Source: Candidatus Nitrospira nitrosa
GTDB taxonomy: Bacteria > Nitrospirota > Nitrospiria > Nitrospirales > Nitrospiraceae
DNA length: 64,000 nt
Direction of reading: 5' to 3'
Assembly: GCF_001458735.1 (NCBI RefSeq)
Contig: NZ_CZQA01000008.1
Location: forward strand, 496,001-560,000
Positions 43,920 to 53,819 of this stretch are shown here, one piece after another. The notes under the pieces are model-generated. The model was given only the letters and a program-made list of their open reading frames with translations, was not told the origin of the DNA and did not search any database. A program made the position numbers and the translations under genes. The first letter of the stretch is position 1. Every line of letters begins with the position of its first letter.

Positions 43920-45020
43920 ATCCAACCAATCCCGTTCCTGAAGCTTCTTCGGTAGGTATTTCTTGGTCAGGTACTGGAAATCTTTGTTGGCTAACGCATC
44001 AAGCTCGTATTTCAATCCACTCGCCAGCATACGCTTGATCTCCGCTTGCCAGGCCGGCTTCTTGAACCACTGATAGTTCAACAATTCCTTCGCACGGGCG
44101 ATATCCTTGTCGTTGAGCTTGATGCCGACATTACGCGGCAGCTCATAGTTCTCTGGATCGGCACTCGACAGGCCCACGAACTTGGCCTTCGGAATGGCCA
44201 TCCGTTCGCTCTCAAAGGCCAGGTTGATCGATCCCTGTTTGACCACGGAATAGATGTAGTATCCCCAGGGATCGTTATCGACCAGCACATAAACCGGTAA
44301 CCGATGTTCCTCGTGCAGCCGACAGGCTAAACGCCGTACACCCCGAGGAGGCTGACCGTTTCCGGTCAGGAGGATGCAGTTATAGCGACGCCAGAACTTG
44401 TCCTCCGAGAGCCTGTTCCACTGCGTGCCCTTCTCGACGAGCAACACGAAGTCCGCCGTGCAGCGCCGAATCTCCAGATACTCCGGCTCGACGATCGAGG
44501 GAACGGAGTAGCCGCCCTTGCCGAGCTTCGAACAATCGACACGGTCCCCGTCATCACCGAAGATCACCGGCCCCACGATGCTGCCTCGATTTTCGGCACT
44601 GACATGGAGCTCCTCGCGAAGCGCGGCGAGCGACACCTCGAGATCCTCAATGACCGGATCGGATTCGTCCTGGGCATCGAAGGTATTCTCGTGAGAATCT
44701 TTGATCGTGTGTTTCGTGCGGTAGTAAATTTCTCGAAGCGACGTCGTGAGATCGGCGCGCTGCAACTCGGAGAGCGCATCCGCGACCAGGACCGTCTGCA
44801 TGAAGCGCTTCGCCATACCGACGTTGAAGAACGACCGTTCCTGCTTCTTATTCCCCATCTCGATGAGGCCCTTCCGTTCGTTGAAGGACACATTCGAGAG
44901 GGCACGAATCGGAATCTGAAGCGTTGGATCCTTCGACCGCTCGGCCGCTTGGATGACGATATCCGCCAGACTGATTAACTTTTTCTCGACCACGGTGGGC
45001 TGCTTTGTCTTGGTCGTCAT
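43917..45020 (-). CDS. top6A: DNA topoisomerase VI subunit A (Spo11-like)
   Basis: 367 residues. TopoVI-A cleaves both strands through a tyrosine. The catalytic region LREIYYRTKH is near 96-105 (Y99/Y100), and the Toprim metal site includes the Glu in FVLLVEKGTQW and the Asp pair in VLVDNDPWGYYIYSVV. Length is normal (about 360-390). Stop codon TAG coincides with the end of a MITE-like element. 6 nt after top6B. Rare in bacteria, where gyrase and topo IV are standard. Confidence 0.92.
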   Translation of the reverse strand: MTTKTKQPTVVEKKLISLADIVIQAAERSKDPTLQIPIRALSNVSFNERKGLIEMGNKKQERSFFNVGMAKRFMQTVLVADALSELQRADLTTSLREIYYRTKHTIKDSHENTFDAQDESDPVIEDLEVSLAALREELHVSAENRGSIVGPVIFGDDGDRVDCSKLGKGGYSVPSIVEPEYLEIRRCTADFVLLVEKGTQWNRLSEDKFWRRYNCILLTGNGQPPRGVRRLACRLHEEHRLPVYVLVDNDPWGYYIYSVVKQGSINLAFESERMAIPKAKFVGLSSADPENYELPRNVGIKLNDKDIARAKELLNYQWFKKPAWQAEIKRMLASGLKYELDALANKDFQYLTKKYLPKKLQERDWLD

Positions 45021-45026
45021 GATGTC

Positions 45027-47111
45027 CTATTTATGTTTCCGAGAAGCGGTGGACTTACCCGGTTTGGCAGGCTTCTTTTTTAAACCAGACTTGCCTGCCA
45101 GGAACGTGGTCTGCTCAGATTTTACGGCTACCTTCTTCAGTGATTTCTCAGCACGATGTATGTTGACCGCTTGTTCTTTCGAAGGCGGCGCACTAACAGA
45201 CGGTATCTCCCCCAGCAAGTCCGATGTGGCTTTCGGCGCCGCTCCCGCTTGATCAGCCTCAACTTGACTGGCCACCGCCGTCTCGCCTTCGATGCCTTCA
45301 GCTGTGACGATGATGGAATGCGGCAGCCCTTCAGGACCGGCTCCGGTCTTACCCAAGGCCTGATCAGTTTTTTGGCCGCCGGTGCGGGTAGAAGCGATCT
45401 TCTGAAGCTGCGCCTTCAATTTTTCTTTTGGTAACTTGCCTCCCTTGAGCCGATTACATGCCTCAACGACTTCTTCGATATACAGCTCAAAGATATTGCG
45501 GCGACGAAACTCGCTCGCAGCCCGTTCTCGACGACGTACGAAGAGGCCGAGCCTCCGGCCACACTCACGAAGCGCCAGCGTGATTTCTTTTTGAATCTCA
45601 TCGTAATCAGCGATCGCTTCTTTGGACTCGCTTGTAAACGGCACCCACACCGATGCCATATGCACGAAGATCACCATCGGCCCACCAGGCAAAGCTCCAC
45701 GCGACTGGCTCAGCCCATAGTTTTTCCACGTCGTGCTGAGTACGGCCTTGAAGGTCGAGCAGGCTGATTGTTGATACAACAGGGGCACGCGATTCGCGTA
45801 CCGAATCACGCGAGCAAGCTCTGAATCTTCCTCGTCGTCTTCACCTTCGGCTTTCGGCATGGTCGGCTGCTGTGGCTTGTGCTGATCTTGTGGCCTGTTG
45901 CCATAGGCCAGTCCGGCCTCGATGATGAAGGGATTCCCACGATAGACGGCCGGCGGCCGACTGACGGCCGTATAAAATTCACCCTTAATTTGCTTATAGA
46001 GTCCTGAAAGAATGGCCTTCTCACCGATCGGTGAAATGCAATTGGTGGGCGGCGCCATGAGCTTGGTCTCTTGCAGCGTCTTGTAGAGGGTTTCGGCCAC
46101 AGGTCCCTTGAGCTCGCGTGGCTTGGCCTCAGGTGATACCTTTGCCGCCTTGCAAATCTCCTCGGCGATCTGCGTGGACACCCGACAAAAATCGCTCTCA
46201 AGAAACCCGGCAACTGTGTGGCTCTTCGTATCCTGCAGCATCTTGAGCAACATGCCGAACTCGATCCCATAGGGATGCGGCTTGATCTCGCGTGGCTGCG
46301 GCGGGAGCTCATGATAGGTGCGCGCGTATTCTTTCGTTTCCCCTTCCGGCATATGATAGATCAGTTTGACGTGGGGATTGGCGATCGAGGTCTGCTCCAA
46401 CCATTCATCGACCGATGCACGCCCCTTCTGATACTTCCCTTCCACTTCCAGCGTGACTTGCGTACCGCGTGGCTGCTCCCAATCAATCTGCTTATTTTCA
46501 TGAACCAACGGCTCATTCTTTTTCGTATCGATCTGGACTTCGAAGAAATGCGCGGCGGCCTTCGGTCCGATGCGGGAAATAATCTTGACCGGTTTGCCGG
46601 TCGTCAGCTGCCCATACATGCCGGCTGCTGAAATTCCGATGCCCTGTTGCCCACGGCTCATCCGCAAGCGATGAAACTTTGACCCATACAGCAGCTTCGC
46701 AAAGATCCGAGGAATCTGTTGGCGAACGATACCGGGGCCATTGTCGGTCACCGTCACACGAAATCGGTTCGCTTGGCTTGCCGCAACCGGTTGCCCGTTT
46801 GAGACGACCTCCAGTCGGACCGTCACATCAGGAAGGATCCCAGCTTCCTCGCAGGCATCAAGCGCGTTATCGACCGCTTCTTTCACACAGGTCAGCAGCG
46901 CCTTGCGTGGGTTGTCGAAGCCGAGCAGGTGCCGGTTCTTTGTGAAAAATTCCGAAACGGAAATTTCCCGCTGACGAGCGCCCATCTCCACCGCAGTGAC
47001 CCGTTCCGCTGGTTTCGCTGCGGCTTTCTTGGTCGCGACTGGTTCGGGAGTGGAGCGAGGAACGGAAGATTTCGATTCAGCCTCTGCTGCGGATGCTTTC
47101 TTAGTGGCCAT
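45027..47111 (-). CDS. top6B: DNA topoisomerase VI subunit B
   Basis: 694 residues; the ATPase partner of subunit A. GHKL motifs: EAVDNALDACEEAG (N box), VTDNGPGIVRQQIP (G1) and SRGQQGIGISAAGMYGQ (G2). The N-terminal 40 residues are a charged, Ala/Lys-rich extension and the C-terminal ~110 residues have basic and low-complexity tracts, so it is longer than typical archaeal subunits. Transcribed before top6A with 6 nt between. Relaxes and decatenates DNA as a heterotetramer. Confidence 0.92.
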   Translation of the reverse strand: MATKKASAAEAESKSSVPRSTPEPVATKKAAAKPAERVTAVEMGARQREISVSEFFTKNRHLLGFDNPRKALLTCVKEAVDNALDACEEAGILPDVTVRLEVVSNGQPVAASQANRFRVTVTDNGPGIVRQQIPRIFAKLLYGSKFHRLRMSRGQQGIGISAAGMYGQLTTGKPVKIISRIGPKAAAHFFEVQIDTKKNEPLVHENKQIDWEQPRGTQVTLEVEGKYQKGRASVDEWLEQTSIANPHVKLIYHMPEGETKEYARTYHELPPQPREIKPHPYGIEFGMLLKMLQDTKSHTVAGFLESDFCRVSTQIAEEICKAAKVSPEAKPRELKGPVAETLYKTLQETKLMAPPTNCISPIGEKAILSGLYKQIKGEFYTAVSRPPAVYRGNPFIIEAGLAYGNRPQDQHKPQQPTMPKAEGEDDEEDSELARVIRYANRVPLLYQQSACSTFKAVLSTTWKNYGLSQSRGALPGGPMVIFVHMASVWVPFTSESKEAIADYDEIQKEITLALRECGRRLGLFVRRRERAASEFRRRNIFELYIEEVVEACNRLKGGKLPKEKLKAQLQKIASTRTGGQKTDQALGKTGAGPEGLPHSIIVTAEGIEGETAVASQVEADQAGAAPKATSDLLGEIPSVSAPPSKEQAVNIHRAEKSLKKVAVKSEQTTFLAGKSGLKKKPAKPGKSTASRKHK

Positions 47112-47229
47112 TCACCCTCTCTTGAAGACTAGCGTTGATTGTGTGGTATCACAAAACTTATTCGGAAACAATGGGACCGGATGGTGAACACCCGAACCAG
47201 AAATAGACCTGTGCTGGAAACGAATGCCT

Positions 47230-49473
47230 CTATCGAGTGACGGAGGGATCGCGCAGATAGTGAACCGGGGCCATTGTCTCAAGAGACCAGACCAGAATTT
47301 TTCGGTTGACCGTCGACACGATCAGGTGCTTCCCATCACTCGTCCAATACAGATGAGACGGCGTCCTGACATGAAAGGTCTTCCGTTTGGTTCGGGCCGA
47401 CAGATCCCAGATGGAGATACGCTCTCCCACACGAGTCGCGGCCCATCGCTGTTGTGGATCGACGGCTATGGTTGTCCCCAACCCTATGGGCGGTCCATGA
47501 TCAACCTCCGTATCTCGATTGGTGAAGGTGTCCAGGCTGGCCCACACGGCGTTGTGTTTGGGATCCCAAATCGCAAGCGTCATGGATTTCGGATCGCGGG
47601 TTCGCGTGGTCGTCCAGACAAGGGGCTGGTTCCATCCCAGACCGGACCAGACCTCCGGAATACCTGCCGGTTTCTCTACCTCGCGCCAGCTCGCGCTGTC
47701 CCACACGAGACGACCGGCTCGCGAGATTGTCATGAGCCACGCCGTCCCATCCAAGAGGCTCAACCCTTCGACGATCTCCCCCTGCCCAGCTCCCTTCTTT
47801 GCACAGGCCTTTCCAACACAAGGGGGTGACCGGCTGATATGCACCAGCTCTTTCACAACTGCCCTGGTGACGAGATCCACAATCGACACGTGTGGCTGTT
47901 CTCCTGCAATGACCAGAACACGGTTGCCTGGAAGAAATTGCAAGGCGTTGATCTGTCCTTCTCCACTTGTATAAGGGGGAAACTCTCGCCAGCTATGCGT
48001 CTCCCACAAACGAATCTCCCCTTGAGTGGTTCCCACCGCCAGGATAACGCCATCGGAGCTGAACGCGAGAGCACTGGCCGGAACAGGCAGTTTCAGTTGA
48101 CGCAAGAGCATGCCCTGTCCTGGATCCCATATTTTCAGAAACCCGTCATCACTGGCAGTCACAAGCTGGTTTGCACCGGGAGAAGCTGCCACTGCACGCA
48201 CCGCCATTGTATGAACAAACGCCGGCGCCGCAGTCGGCGCAGGCGAGGCCGCCGGCACCGGGTCTTGGGGCGCCGTTCGTTTTGCCAAGACCTTGGCCTG
48301 TGACTGGCCTGGATCCAATACCAGCTCTGGAGCATGTGACGAGACATCCCAAACGGAGACCTTTCCATCCACTTCTGGATTTAGGCCTCCCTGCAACACC
48401 ATAACCACCTTGGCCCCGGCCGGTGACCATTTCAGCAGTCCCACACGGGTGCCCATTTGACGGCAATCATGTCCACACAGATCCGGCAACATCGTTCCCG
48501 TCGACAAGTCCCAAATCTGGAGCGTGGAGAGATGATCCGATTGTCCGACTAGATACTCCCCATCGGCCGTGATATCGACAGTATGCAGATGGCTCGGCAC
48601 GCGCACTCCCCTCTCATGGTCTTCATAGAGAAACTCCGTCAAGGCGACTAACTTGCCTGTGCCGACGTCAATCAAGGCATAACTCGATTCACCATTCTCA
48701 GCAACCACCCGCTGGCTGTCACGCGAGAAGCGCTGAAGCGCCATCTGCGCCCCCGTTCCCTCTACACTTGGCAACGTCGTGCGAGCCGAGACCGTCGCTC
48801 CGCTTGTCTCAATGAACAGCACGGCACGACTCACGTTCACCGCAAGGGTGGCGCTGTTCGGTGCAAAGAGAAGCTCCTGCACAATGCCGTCGACGGTCAC
48901 ATCTCGAATGGTCGTCCCTCTCAAGTCGTACAGATGGATCGTATGACCTTGCGCAATCGCCAATTGCCTGGCATCGGGAGAGGCCGCGACCGACGACTGG
49001 TCTTTCTTCTGATCCAGCGCGATATGTTTCAGCGGTATAAGCTTCTTGCCCAGCTGCCAGACAGAGACCGCCTCGTTCCCATGACGGAGAATCAGCTGAT
49101 CGGTCTCACTCGAGTAGGCAAGCAACTGATAGGGTTCGCGCGATTCTGAGGGGATCGTGGCGACGGCAACGCGATTCTTCCAGTCGTAGATGGTGACGCT
49201 GTGCCCCACGCACAGGACCCACCCCTCTTGCTTCATCAAGGCGATCTGTAGACAGGGAAGGTCTGGGATTTTCGCCAGAAGCGTCTTCGTCTCCAGATTC
49301 CACACCGCTAACTCCTCCATTTGGACTAGGAGGAGCCGGCCGTCATCAGAGAACGCAGCAGAGGCTCTGGAGACAGCCCCCGTCGCATTCTGCGGGGACA
49401 ACGCGAGAAGGAACAAAACAGTCGCCCATGCGACGGTTCTGATCTTCTGTCCTGGCCATCCATCCATCATCAT
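47230..49473 (-). CDS. Exported WD40-repeat beta-propeller protein
   Basis: 747 residues from ATG 49473 (MMMDGWPGQK) with a signal peptide ending near ATG. Many WD40-type blades are readable, for instance VWDVSSHAPELVLDPGQ, IWDPGQGMLLRQLKLP, LWETHSWREFPPYT, IWDLSARTKRKTFHV, and the ending ILVWSLETMAPVHYL. The protein is a scaffold in the periplasm or on the surface; no enzyme motif is seen. The upstream frame is open by 68 codons but overlaps the DUF4124 gene. 4 nt from it. Confidence 0.85.
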   Translation of the reverse strand: MMMDGWPGQKIRTVAWATVLFLLALSPQNATGAVSRASAAFSDDGRLLLVQMEELAVWNLETKTLLAKIPDLPCLQIALMKQEGWVLCVGHSVTIYDWKNRVAVATIPSESREPYQLLAYSSETDQLILRHGNEAVSVWQLGKKLIPLKHIALDQKKDQSSVAASPDARQLAIAQGHTIHLYDLRGTTIRDVTVDGIVQELLFAPNSATLAVNVSRAVLFIETSGATVSARTTLPSVEGTGAQMALQRFSRDSQRVVAENGESSYALIDVGTGKLVALTEFLYEDHERGVRVPSHLHTVDITADGEYLVGQSDHLSTLQIWDLSTGTMLPDLCGHDCRQMGTRVGLLKWSPAGAKVVMVLQGGLNPEVDGKVSVWDVSSHAPELVLDPGQSQAKVLAKRTAPQDPVPAASPAPTAAPAFVHTMAVRAVAASPGANQLVTASDDGFLKIWDPGQGMLLRQLKLPVPASALAFSSDGVILAVGTTQGEIRLWETHSWREFPPYTSGEGQINALQFLPGNRVLVIAGEQPHVSIVDLVTRAVVKELVHISRSPPCVGKACAKKGAGQGEIVEGLSLLDGTAWLMTISRAGRLVWDSASWREVEKPAGIPEVWSGLGWNQPLVWTTTRTRDPKSMTLAIWDPKHNAVWASLDTFTNRDTEVDHGPPIGLGTTIAVDPQQRWAATRVGERISIWDLSARTKRKTFHVRTPSHLYWTSDGKHLIVSTVNRKILVWSLETMAPVHYLRDPSVTR

Positions 49474-49477
49474 GGCT

Positions 49478-50050
49478 TCATTCTGTTGCTTGGCGACCGG
49501 AACGCAAGACGCCCGCAGCTTGCTCCTTACCCTTGCGTGTGGAGCGTGAGAGAGACGGGTCTTTCGTCTTGCTCCCCGCCTCTGCGCCGCCCTTCGCGGC
49601 CGGCAACACGTCGACAACGTGATCAAGACCCTGTTTATCCTTCCACGATTGGACTGGCGCTCTGGCGTCCCTTTCACTGCTGTCGAAGACTTGCCAAGGA
49701 CTGGTCAACATGGCCTCAAAAGGGTTGAGCCCTTCGATCGTCAGCTGAATAGGGAGTTCTTCAGTAGCTGGAGAGGTCACGCTGGGGGCCGGAAGCGGGT
49801 GAGCCTCCGCACGAGGCGGCTCGGGTGCGGCTGAACGAACTCTGGTCTTCTTCGACAATGCAGATTGCGGAGCCGGCACCGCCGTCAGATTGGATTTCTT
49901 GTGCGTACCGGCAGGCGGTGCATCAGTAATGTGGAGAGCCCCCTGTTCATCGATCCATTTATAGAGCTCGGCATAGCTCACGATCGGGCATAAGAGCAGG
50001 CCAGCCACTATGCTCAGGAGAAACACGTTCATGATGGAGGAGGACCGCAT
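49478..50050 (-). CDS. Exported DUF4124 domain protein
   Basis: 190 residues with a signal peptide (MRSSSIMNVFLLSIVAGLLL...YA) followed by the DUF4124 domain: ELYKWIDEQGALHITDAPPAGTHK, the 'yKWvDe.G..hytd.pP' motif. The rest is Pro/Ala-rich and low complexity, with a second 'WKDKQGLDHVVDVLP' segment that repeats the motif weakly. Probably co-transcribed with the WD40 gene 4 nt downstream. Function unknown. Confidence 0.82.
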   Translation of the reverse strand: MRSSSIMNVFLLSIVAGLLLCPIVSYAELYKWIDEQGALHITDAPPAGTHKKSNLTAVPAPQSALSKKTRVRSAAPEPPRAEAHPLPAPSVTSPATEELPIQLTIEGLNPFEAMLTSPWQVFDSSERDARAPVQSWKDKQGLDHVVDVLPAAKGGAEAGSKTKDPSLSRSTRKGKEQAAGVLRSGRQATE

Positions 50051-50498
50051 AACCCACAGAGTGCATCAACCGAACAAAGTATAGCAGGTGCTTCCAGTTG
50101 TGCACGTAACTTCGCGTAATTGGATAGCGGCCACGCAAGAGAACAATGGCTCGGAAGAAGGAGAGCACGGGGGAGCGCATAGGGTGGGAGGAGCACGCAC
50201 CTAACCGAGGACGATCAGGTACGGCGGAGATCTTGGGAGGATTTTAGGCTTCCCAGTCAACGCTGGGCTTGCACACCATCCTCTTTCACTCGACCCCCTT
50301 TTGAACCATATTCCCTCGGGGCGTTAACTCCTCCCACTCTGGTACCATAGGCCTCACACTGAAGTGAGTCAAGAGGCAGATGGAATTCGCTTCGACACAA
50401 GTGCCACGGTAGTGATTCCTCCTGACAGGTAGTATGTTAATTGATGTTCCGTTGTACGATAAGCCTCAAATTATTCAGAACCGGGAGGGCCATTGCCC
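50051..50498 (+). other. Intergenic stretch, no gene seen
   Basis: About 450 nt between diverging genes. No ORF with family likeness, no strong repeat or hairpin read. Must contain promoters for the DUF4124 and flavin-binding genes. Confidence 0.5.
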
Positions 50499-51011
50499 AT
50501 GGCAACCGCGTTGACCAGTGAAAACGTTCACGACGCATGGTCGGCACTAGCGAAAGAAGTTCGCACTGCCGTGCTGCTCACGATGCGAGCCGGACGACCA
50601 TTTGGATCACATGTGCCCTATGTGTTCGGATCCGACTGGACCAGAGCGTATCTCCATCTCAGCCGCCTGGCACTCCATACACAGCATCTCTTAGCCGATC
50701 AACGAGTGTCGCTGTTCCTCGCCGAGCCCGACAGGCTCGAGAAAAACCCGCTGGCATTGCAGCGGATAAATCTCCAAGGCGAGGCAGTAGTGTTGTCGCC
50801 CAATGCGCCGTCCTATTCCGCGATGAAGGAACGGTATCTGGAACGGTTCCCTCAAGCTGAGATGATGTTTGGATTTGGCGACTTCGCTCTCTGGGAATTG
50901 AGACTCGACGACGCCCACTTCGTACTCGGCTTCGGCCAAGCCTTTATCTCCGCCGCTGACACTCCAGCTAGATGGGTGCATCAGAAAGTTGACCGGCCAG
51001 CTCCTAAGTAA
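50499..51011 (+). CDS. Pyridoxamine 5'-phosphate oxidase-like flavin-binding protein (HugZ-like)
   Basis: 170 residues from ATG 50499. Split-barrel FMN-binding fold: LAKEVRTAVLLTMRAGRPFGSHVPYVFG and YLHLSRLALHTQHLLADQRVSLFLAEP are the typical PNPOx/HugZ strands, then 'LALQRINLQGEAVVL'. The C-terminal DUF2470-like half of full HugZ is absent. Haem- or F420-related oxidoreductase activity possible; FMN binding is by family. Confidence 0.8.
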   Translation: MATALTSENVHDAWSALAKEVRTAVLLTMRAGRPFGSHVPYVFGSDWTRAYLHLSRLALHTQHLLADQRVSLFLAEPDRLEKNPLALQRINLQGEAVVLSPNAPSYSAMKERYLERFPQAEMMFGFGDFALWELRLDDAHFVLGFGQAFISAADTPARWVHQKVDRPAPK

Positions 51012-51130
51012 GAATAACCCCTCTATTTCAGAATCAGTCGGGTCGCAGATTGATTCTGTGCAGCATAGGAAACACTTCGCTCAGATCTCTGAATGAGCTT
51101 TCAGAAGACTTCAAAGCCTACGCCTATTCG

Positions 51131-51697
51131 TCAATTCATGATTATTGCCCGTTCCCCCCAAGTATATTTGGGCACCATTGGAAATCCGGGAGGTTGTGAC
51201 GGCAGGTTGTGTGCGGGGAATCTGGAATCTGGCTCAAGAAGGTAAATAGTGCCATCAGCCTCAATTTGATAGTGATATTCGCTCCTGGAAGAGTTCACTC
51301 TCCTTTTGTAGTTAGATGGCGGATACACCACATCATACGACCACTTCTTATTCACCGTGCCAGCCCCAAACGGCTGGTATCCTCTGGGACACTTTCGTAT
51401 CCAGCCGTTACAAGCCACAGGTTGGTCAACAATTCCTGATGAATCCTTTTCAACGGTGGTGACTTCCTTTCCAAGATAAATCTCGATCTCGTAACCGCTG
51501 TTGTTGTAGAGAACCATGTCCGGAACTACAAAATCCACACCACATTGAATACCCAGAAGAAGAAAACCCAACACGGTAAAATTTACAACACTGAGGATGA
51601 TGCCAACTCTCATCCCATCTTTTATAGTCGCTTCATCCTCAAGCGATTGCCGAGTGGCTTCTGCCTTCGGCTGTACAGTAGGACCATCCGCCTTCAT
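51131..51697 (-). CDS. Hypothetical membrane-anchored protein
   Basis: 188 residues from ATG 51697 (MKADGPTVQPKAEATRQSL...). One transmembrane segment around residues 30-52 (VGIILSVVNFTVLGFLLLGIQ) and a periplasmic domain with two cysteines in VACNGWIRKCPRGYQPFG. Beta-rich. I do not recognise it. Expressed towards the next operon on its own promoter. Confidence 0.55.
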   Translation of the reverse strand: MKADGPTVQPKAEATRQSLEDEATIKDGMRVGIILSVVNFTVLGFLLLGIQCGVDFVVPDMVLYNNSGYEIEIYLGKEVTTVEKDSSGIVDQPVACNGWIRKCPRGYQPFGAGTVNKKWSYDVVYPPSNYKRRVNSSRSEYHYQIEADGTIYLLEPDSRFPAHNLPSQPPGFPMVPKYTWGERAIIMN

Positions 51698-52032
51698 GCA
51701 TGTTCCTCCGATCGAGCGCAACACATCCGTCGCATCACACTTGCTGTTGCGTTCAGATCGGCTCCTGCTATAACAATTTCTAGCGAGAAGCCTACGGCTG
51801 GACACCAATTGGCACCAGAGAAAAAAGAATTGGTATCAGGAAGGGTTTCCCGGGGCAGTTTATGTAGAAGACGCGCTACTTACCTGTGTTTCGACGGAGC
51901 AGCCCCGAAGAGCTCCCTCGGGCGAAGCCACCTATAAAGGTCATGCCAAACATGGCGCGGATTGATGAGCCTGGCGCTCGCGGGCAGCAAAGACTGTATC
52001 AGCAGCCTTGGGCACTACTGGGTGCTCTTCGG
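51698..52032 (+). other. Gap between hypothetical gene and peptidase, with a gene relic
   Basis: About 335 nt. The part at 51876-51965 is a relic of the small membrane-protein gene at 53820 (minus strand); the remainder shows nothing identifiable and should contain the promoter of the gene starting at 51697. Confidence 0.6.
51876..51965 (-). pseudogene. Decayed 3' end of the small membrane-protein gene
   Basis: Minus strand reads MFGMTFIGGFARGSSSGLL, then RRNTGK and a stop, matching VILGLTFFSGLALGSSLGLL then CRNKK of the gene at 53820-54032. Over 61 nt about 44 match (72% by hand). It lies just past the peptidase gene, in the same orientation as its parent, so the peptidase is bracketed by the two copies. 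Confidence 0.65.
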
Positions 52033-53724
52033 CTACACCGTCACTGTGAATCCTCGGTTCTGAAGAATAGTCCGAATGGTATTCACCTGCGAAGAGGGAT
52101 AGCCCAACCCAATCGCTGCGGTGACCAGCGCATTGGCCGCCTGATTGAAGGATGTGTCCGGGGTTAGCAGAAAATGATGCTGGAGAATCACCTTATCGGC
52201 GTTTGTTGCGCCGAGCGCGGCCCGAATCTGCCACAGGGCGGCGGACCACATTTCTCCATCGTCGTGGACCTCGCCGACGACTGACTCTGGGTAATGCTTG
52301 GTCCCGTCTAACCGGCGAAGACAGGGAGGTGTTGCCGATGAGTAAGAGGTCGCATCCCACTCGGCAAGACAGACGTCTTGGAACCCACCGCTGAGCTGAG
52401 TGCCAAGCGTACCTGCCCAATAATCCCCGAAACCCTCCCCGATCGAATCCGCTTCCAACGTCGTTCCATAGCCAGGAACCTGGTTATCGAGGATTGAATG
52501 ACCATATTCATGCCACACGACATCGGCATCCTCCGCGTCGTCGACGCCACCGGTCCCATAAGTGATGCGCTTCGTGGACGATTGATAGAAGGAGTTATCT
52601 TTTTTATAGCGATCGATACTGAACACCTGTTGCCGATTGTTCACATTGGAAAATCCCAGGGATTGGATATAGCGCTGGGCATAGTCCAAATAGTAATAGC
52701 CCATGGTTTCGCTGAAGCCATCGGAGTTGCGATCGAACACAAACGTCTGGCTCGCCGAGGATACCCGCCGCTTCGAAGCGCTGCTGGAAGCATAGGTCCC
52801 GTCAAGAAAGCCGTTGCCATCCAATCCCGCCAGCGTCACGGAGCGGTAGGCTGACTGAGGGACAGCCGAAGCCGCGTCGGCCTGATCGCTCAAGTTATTG
52901 TCGCGTGTAGCCACGATTGCATTCACCAGAAACACCTGTCCCGTCCCGGTAGCATAGCGATTCAAATCCTGTGCAGGCGCGAGCGCTCTCCCTGTCTGTG
53001 CATGTACAAACACCTGCCAGGTCGGCCCAGAGGTAGGGATAACGACTTCCCATGCGAGCGCGGGCGTTCCCGTGTTGCCGTAGATGACCAGCTTGGCCGA
53101 AGGTCTAGGTCCTTCAACCGGCTCCTCTTTATCACTCAGCCCAGGAGGGATTTGTCCATGCGCTGTCTGGATAGCTTGCTCTGGCTTCAGTGAAGGAAAC
53201 ACCATGGGCAATTTCGCCGTCGGCACAGTCGTATTGGTGAGGCCGACAACGTGGCCAGCACGATCAAAATGAATCTTCAACTCTCCACCATACACCGGCA
53301 CGCCATCTGGTCTTTGGCTAAACACATATACGCGGCCCATCGGCGTCTCACGGCTGCTGGCAAGAGAAAAACCGGTGAGCGCTGCATCGAGCTTGAAGAG
53401 AGCTGCCTGCGACGAAAGGAACTCGCGGGCCGCGGCTTCGGAATCTCCCGTCGCCTTTGATAGGATCCCGTACACAGCTTTTGGAGTACCCCAGAGATGA
53501 CTCCAGCTAACTGATACGGGACCAGACGCCTTGCCCGCCAAAGCAGCCCAAAGCGGAAGGAGATCTAGATCTGGATGGCCTTGCGGCTGAGATTCGGTTG
53601 GACCTCCATGACGCTTAAGATGCCCATCATCAGGAGCAGTAGCTTGGGCAATCCCAATACTGACGATCATCACCACAATCGAAAGTAGAAACGGTCGGAT
53701 TGAAGAATACGTGGTGCCGCGCAT
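52033..53724 (-). CDS. Secreted M36/M4-like zinc metallopeptidase with FTP propeptide
   Basis: 563 residues from ATG 53724 (SD AAGGGGG seven nt upstream). Signal peptide, then an FTP propeptide (ATGDSEAAAREFLSSQAALFKLDAALTGFSL), a PepSY-like segment (VYGGELKIHFDRAGHVVGLTN), and the gluzincin domain with VVWHEYGHSILDNQVPG (HExxH) and GEGFGDYWAG (third zinc Glu). Fits fungalysin- or thermolysin-type extracellular protease. The C-terminus GYPSSQVNTIRTILQNRGF is as in M36/M4 relatives. Flanked by two copies of a small gene's 3' end. Confidence 0.85.
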   Translation of the reverse strand: MRGTTYSSIRPFLLSIVVMIVSIGIAQATAPDDGHLKRHGGPTESQPQGHPDLDLLPLWAALAGKASGPVSVSWSHLWGTPKAVYGILSKATGDSEAAAREFLSSQAALFKLDAALTGFSLASSRETPMGRVYVFSQRPDGVPVYGGELKIHFDRAGHVVGLTNTTVPTAKLPMVFPSLKPEQAIQTAHGQIPPGLSDKEEPVEGPRPSAKLVIYGNTGTPALAWEVVIPTSGPTWQVFVHAQTGRALAPAQDLNRYATGTGQVFLVNAIVATRDNNLSDQADAASAVPQSAYRSVTLAGLDGNGFLDGTYASSSASKRRVSSASQTFVFDRNSDGFSETMGYYYLDYAQRYIQSLGFSNVNNRQQVFSIDRYKKDNSFYQSSTKRITYGTGGVDDAEDADVVWHEYGHSILDNQVPGYGTTLEADSIGEGFGDYWAGTLGTQLSGGFQDVCLAEWDATSYSSATPPCLRRLDGTKHYPESVVGEVHDDGEMWSAALWQIRAALGATNADKVILQHHFLLTPDTSFNQAANALVTAAIGLGYPSSQVNTIRTILQNRGFTVTV

Positions 53725-53819
53725 CTGATCCCCCTTAGGTAAACACTTCATGGAAGGACCAGGATCCTAGCAATGGAGGCGGAGAACGTCAACGGAAGGA
53801 GTGTAGTCTGGAGGTCTTT

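Noticed and set aside
51012-51130. Terminator from AGAATC...GATTCT after the flavin-binding gene
   Set aside because: 6-bp stem with a long loop and no T-run.
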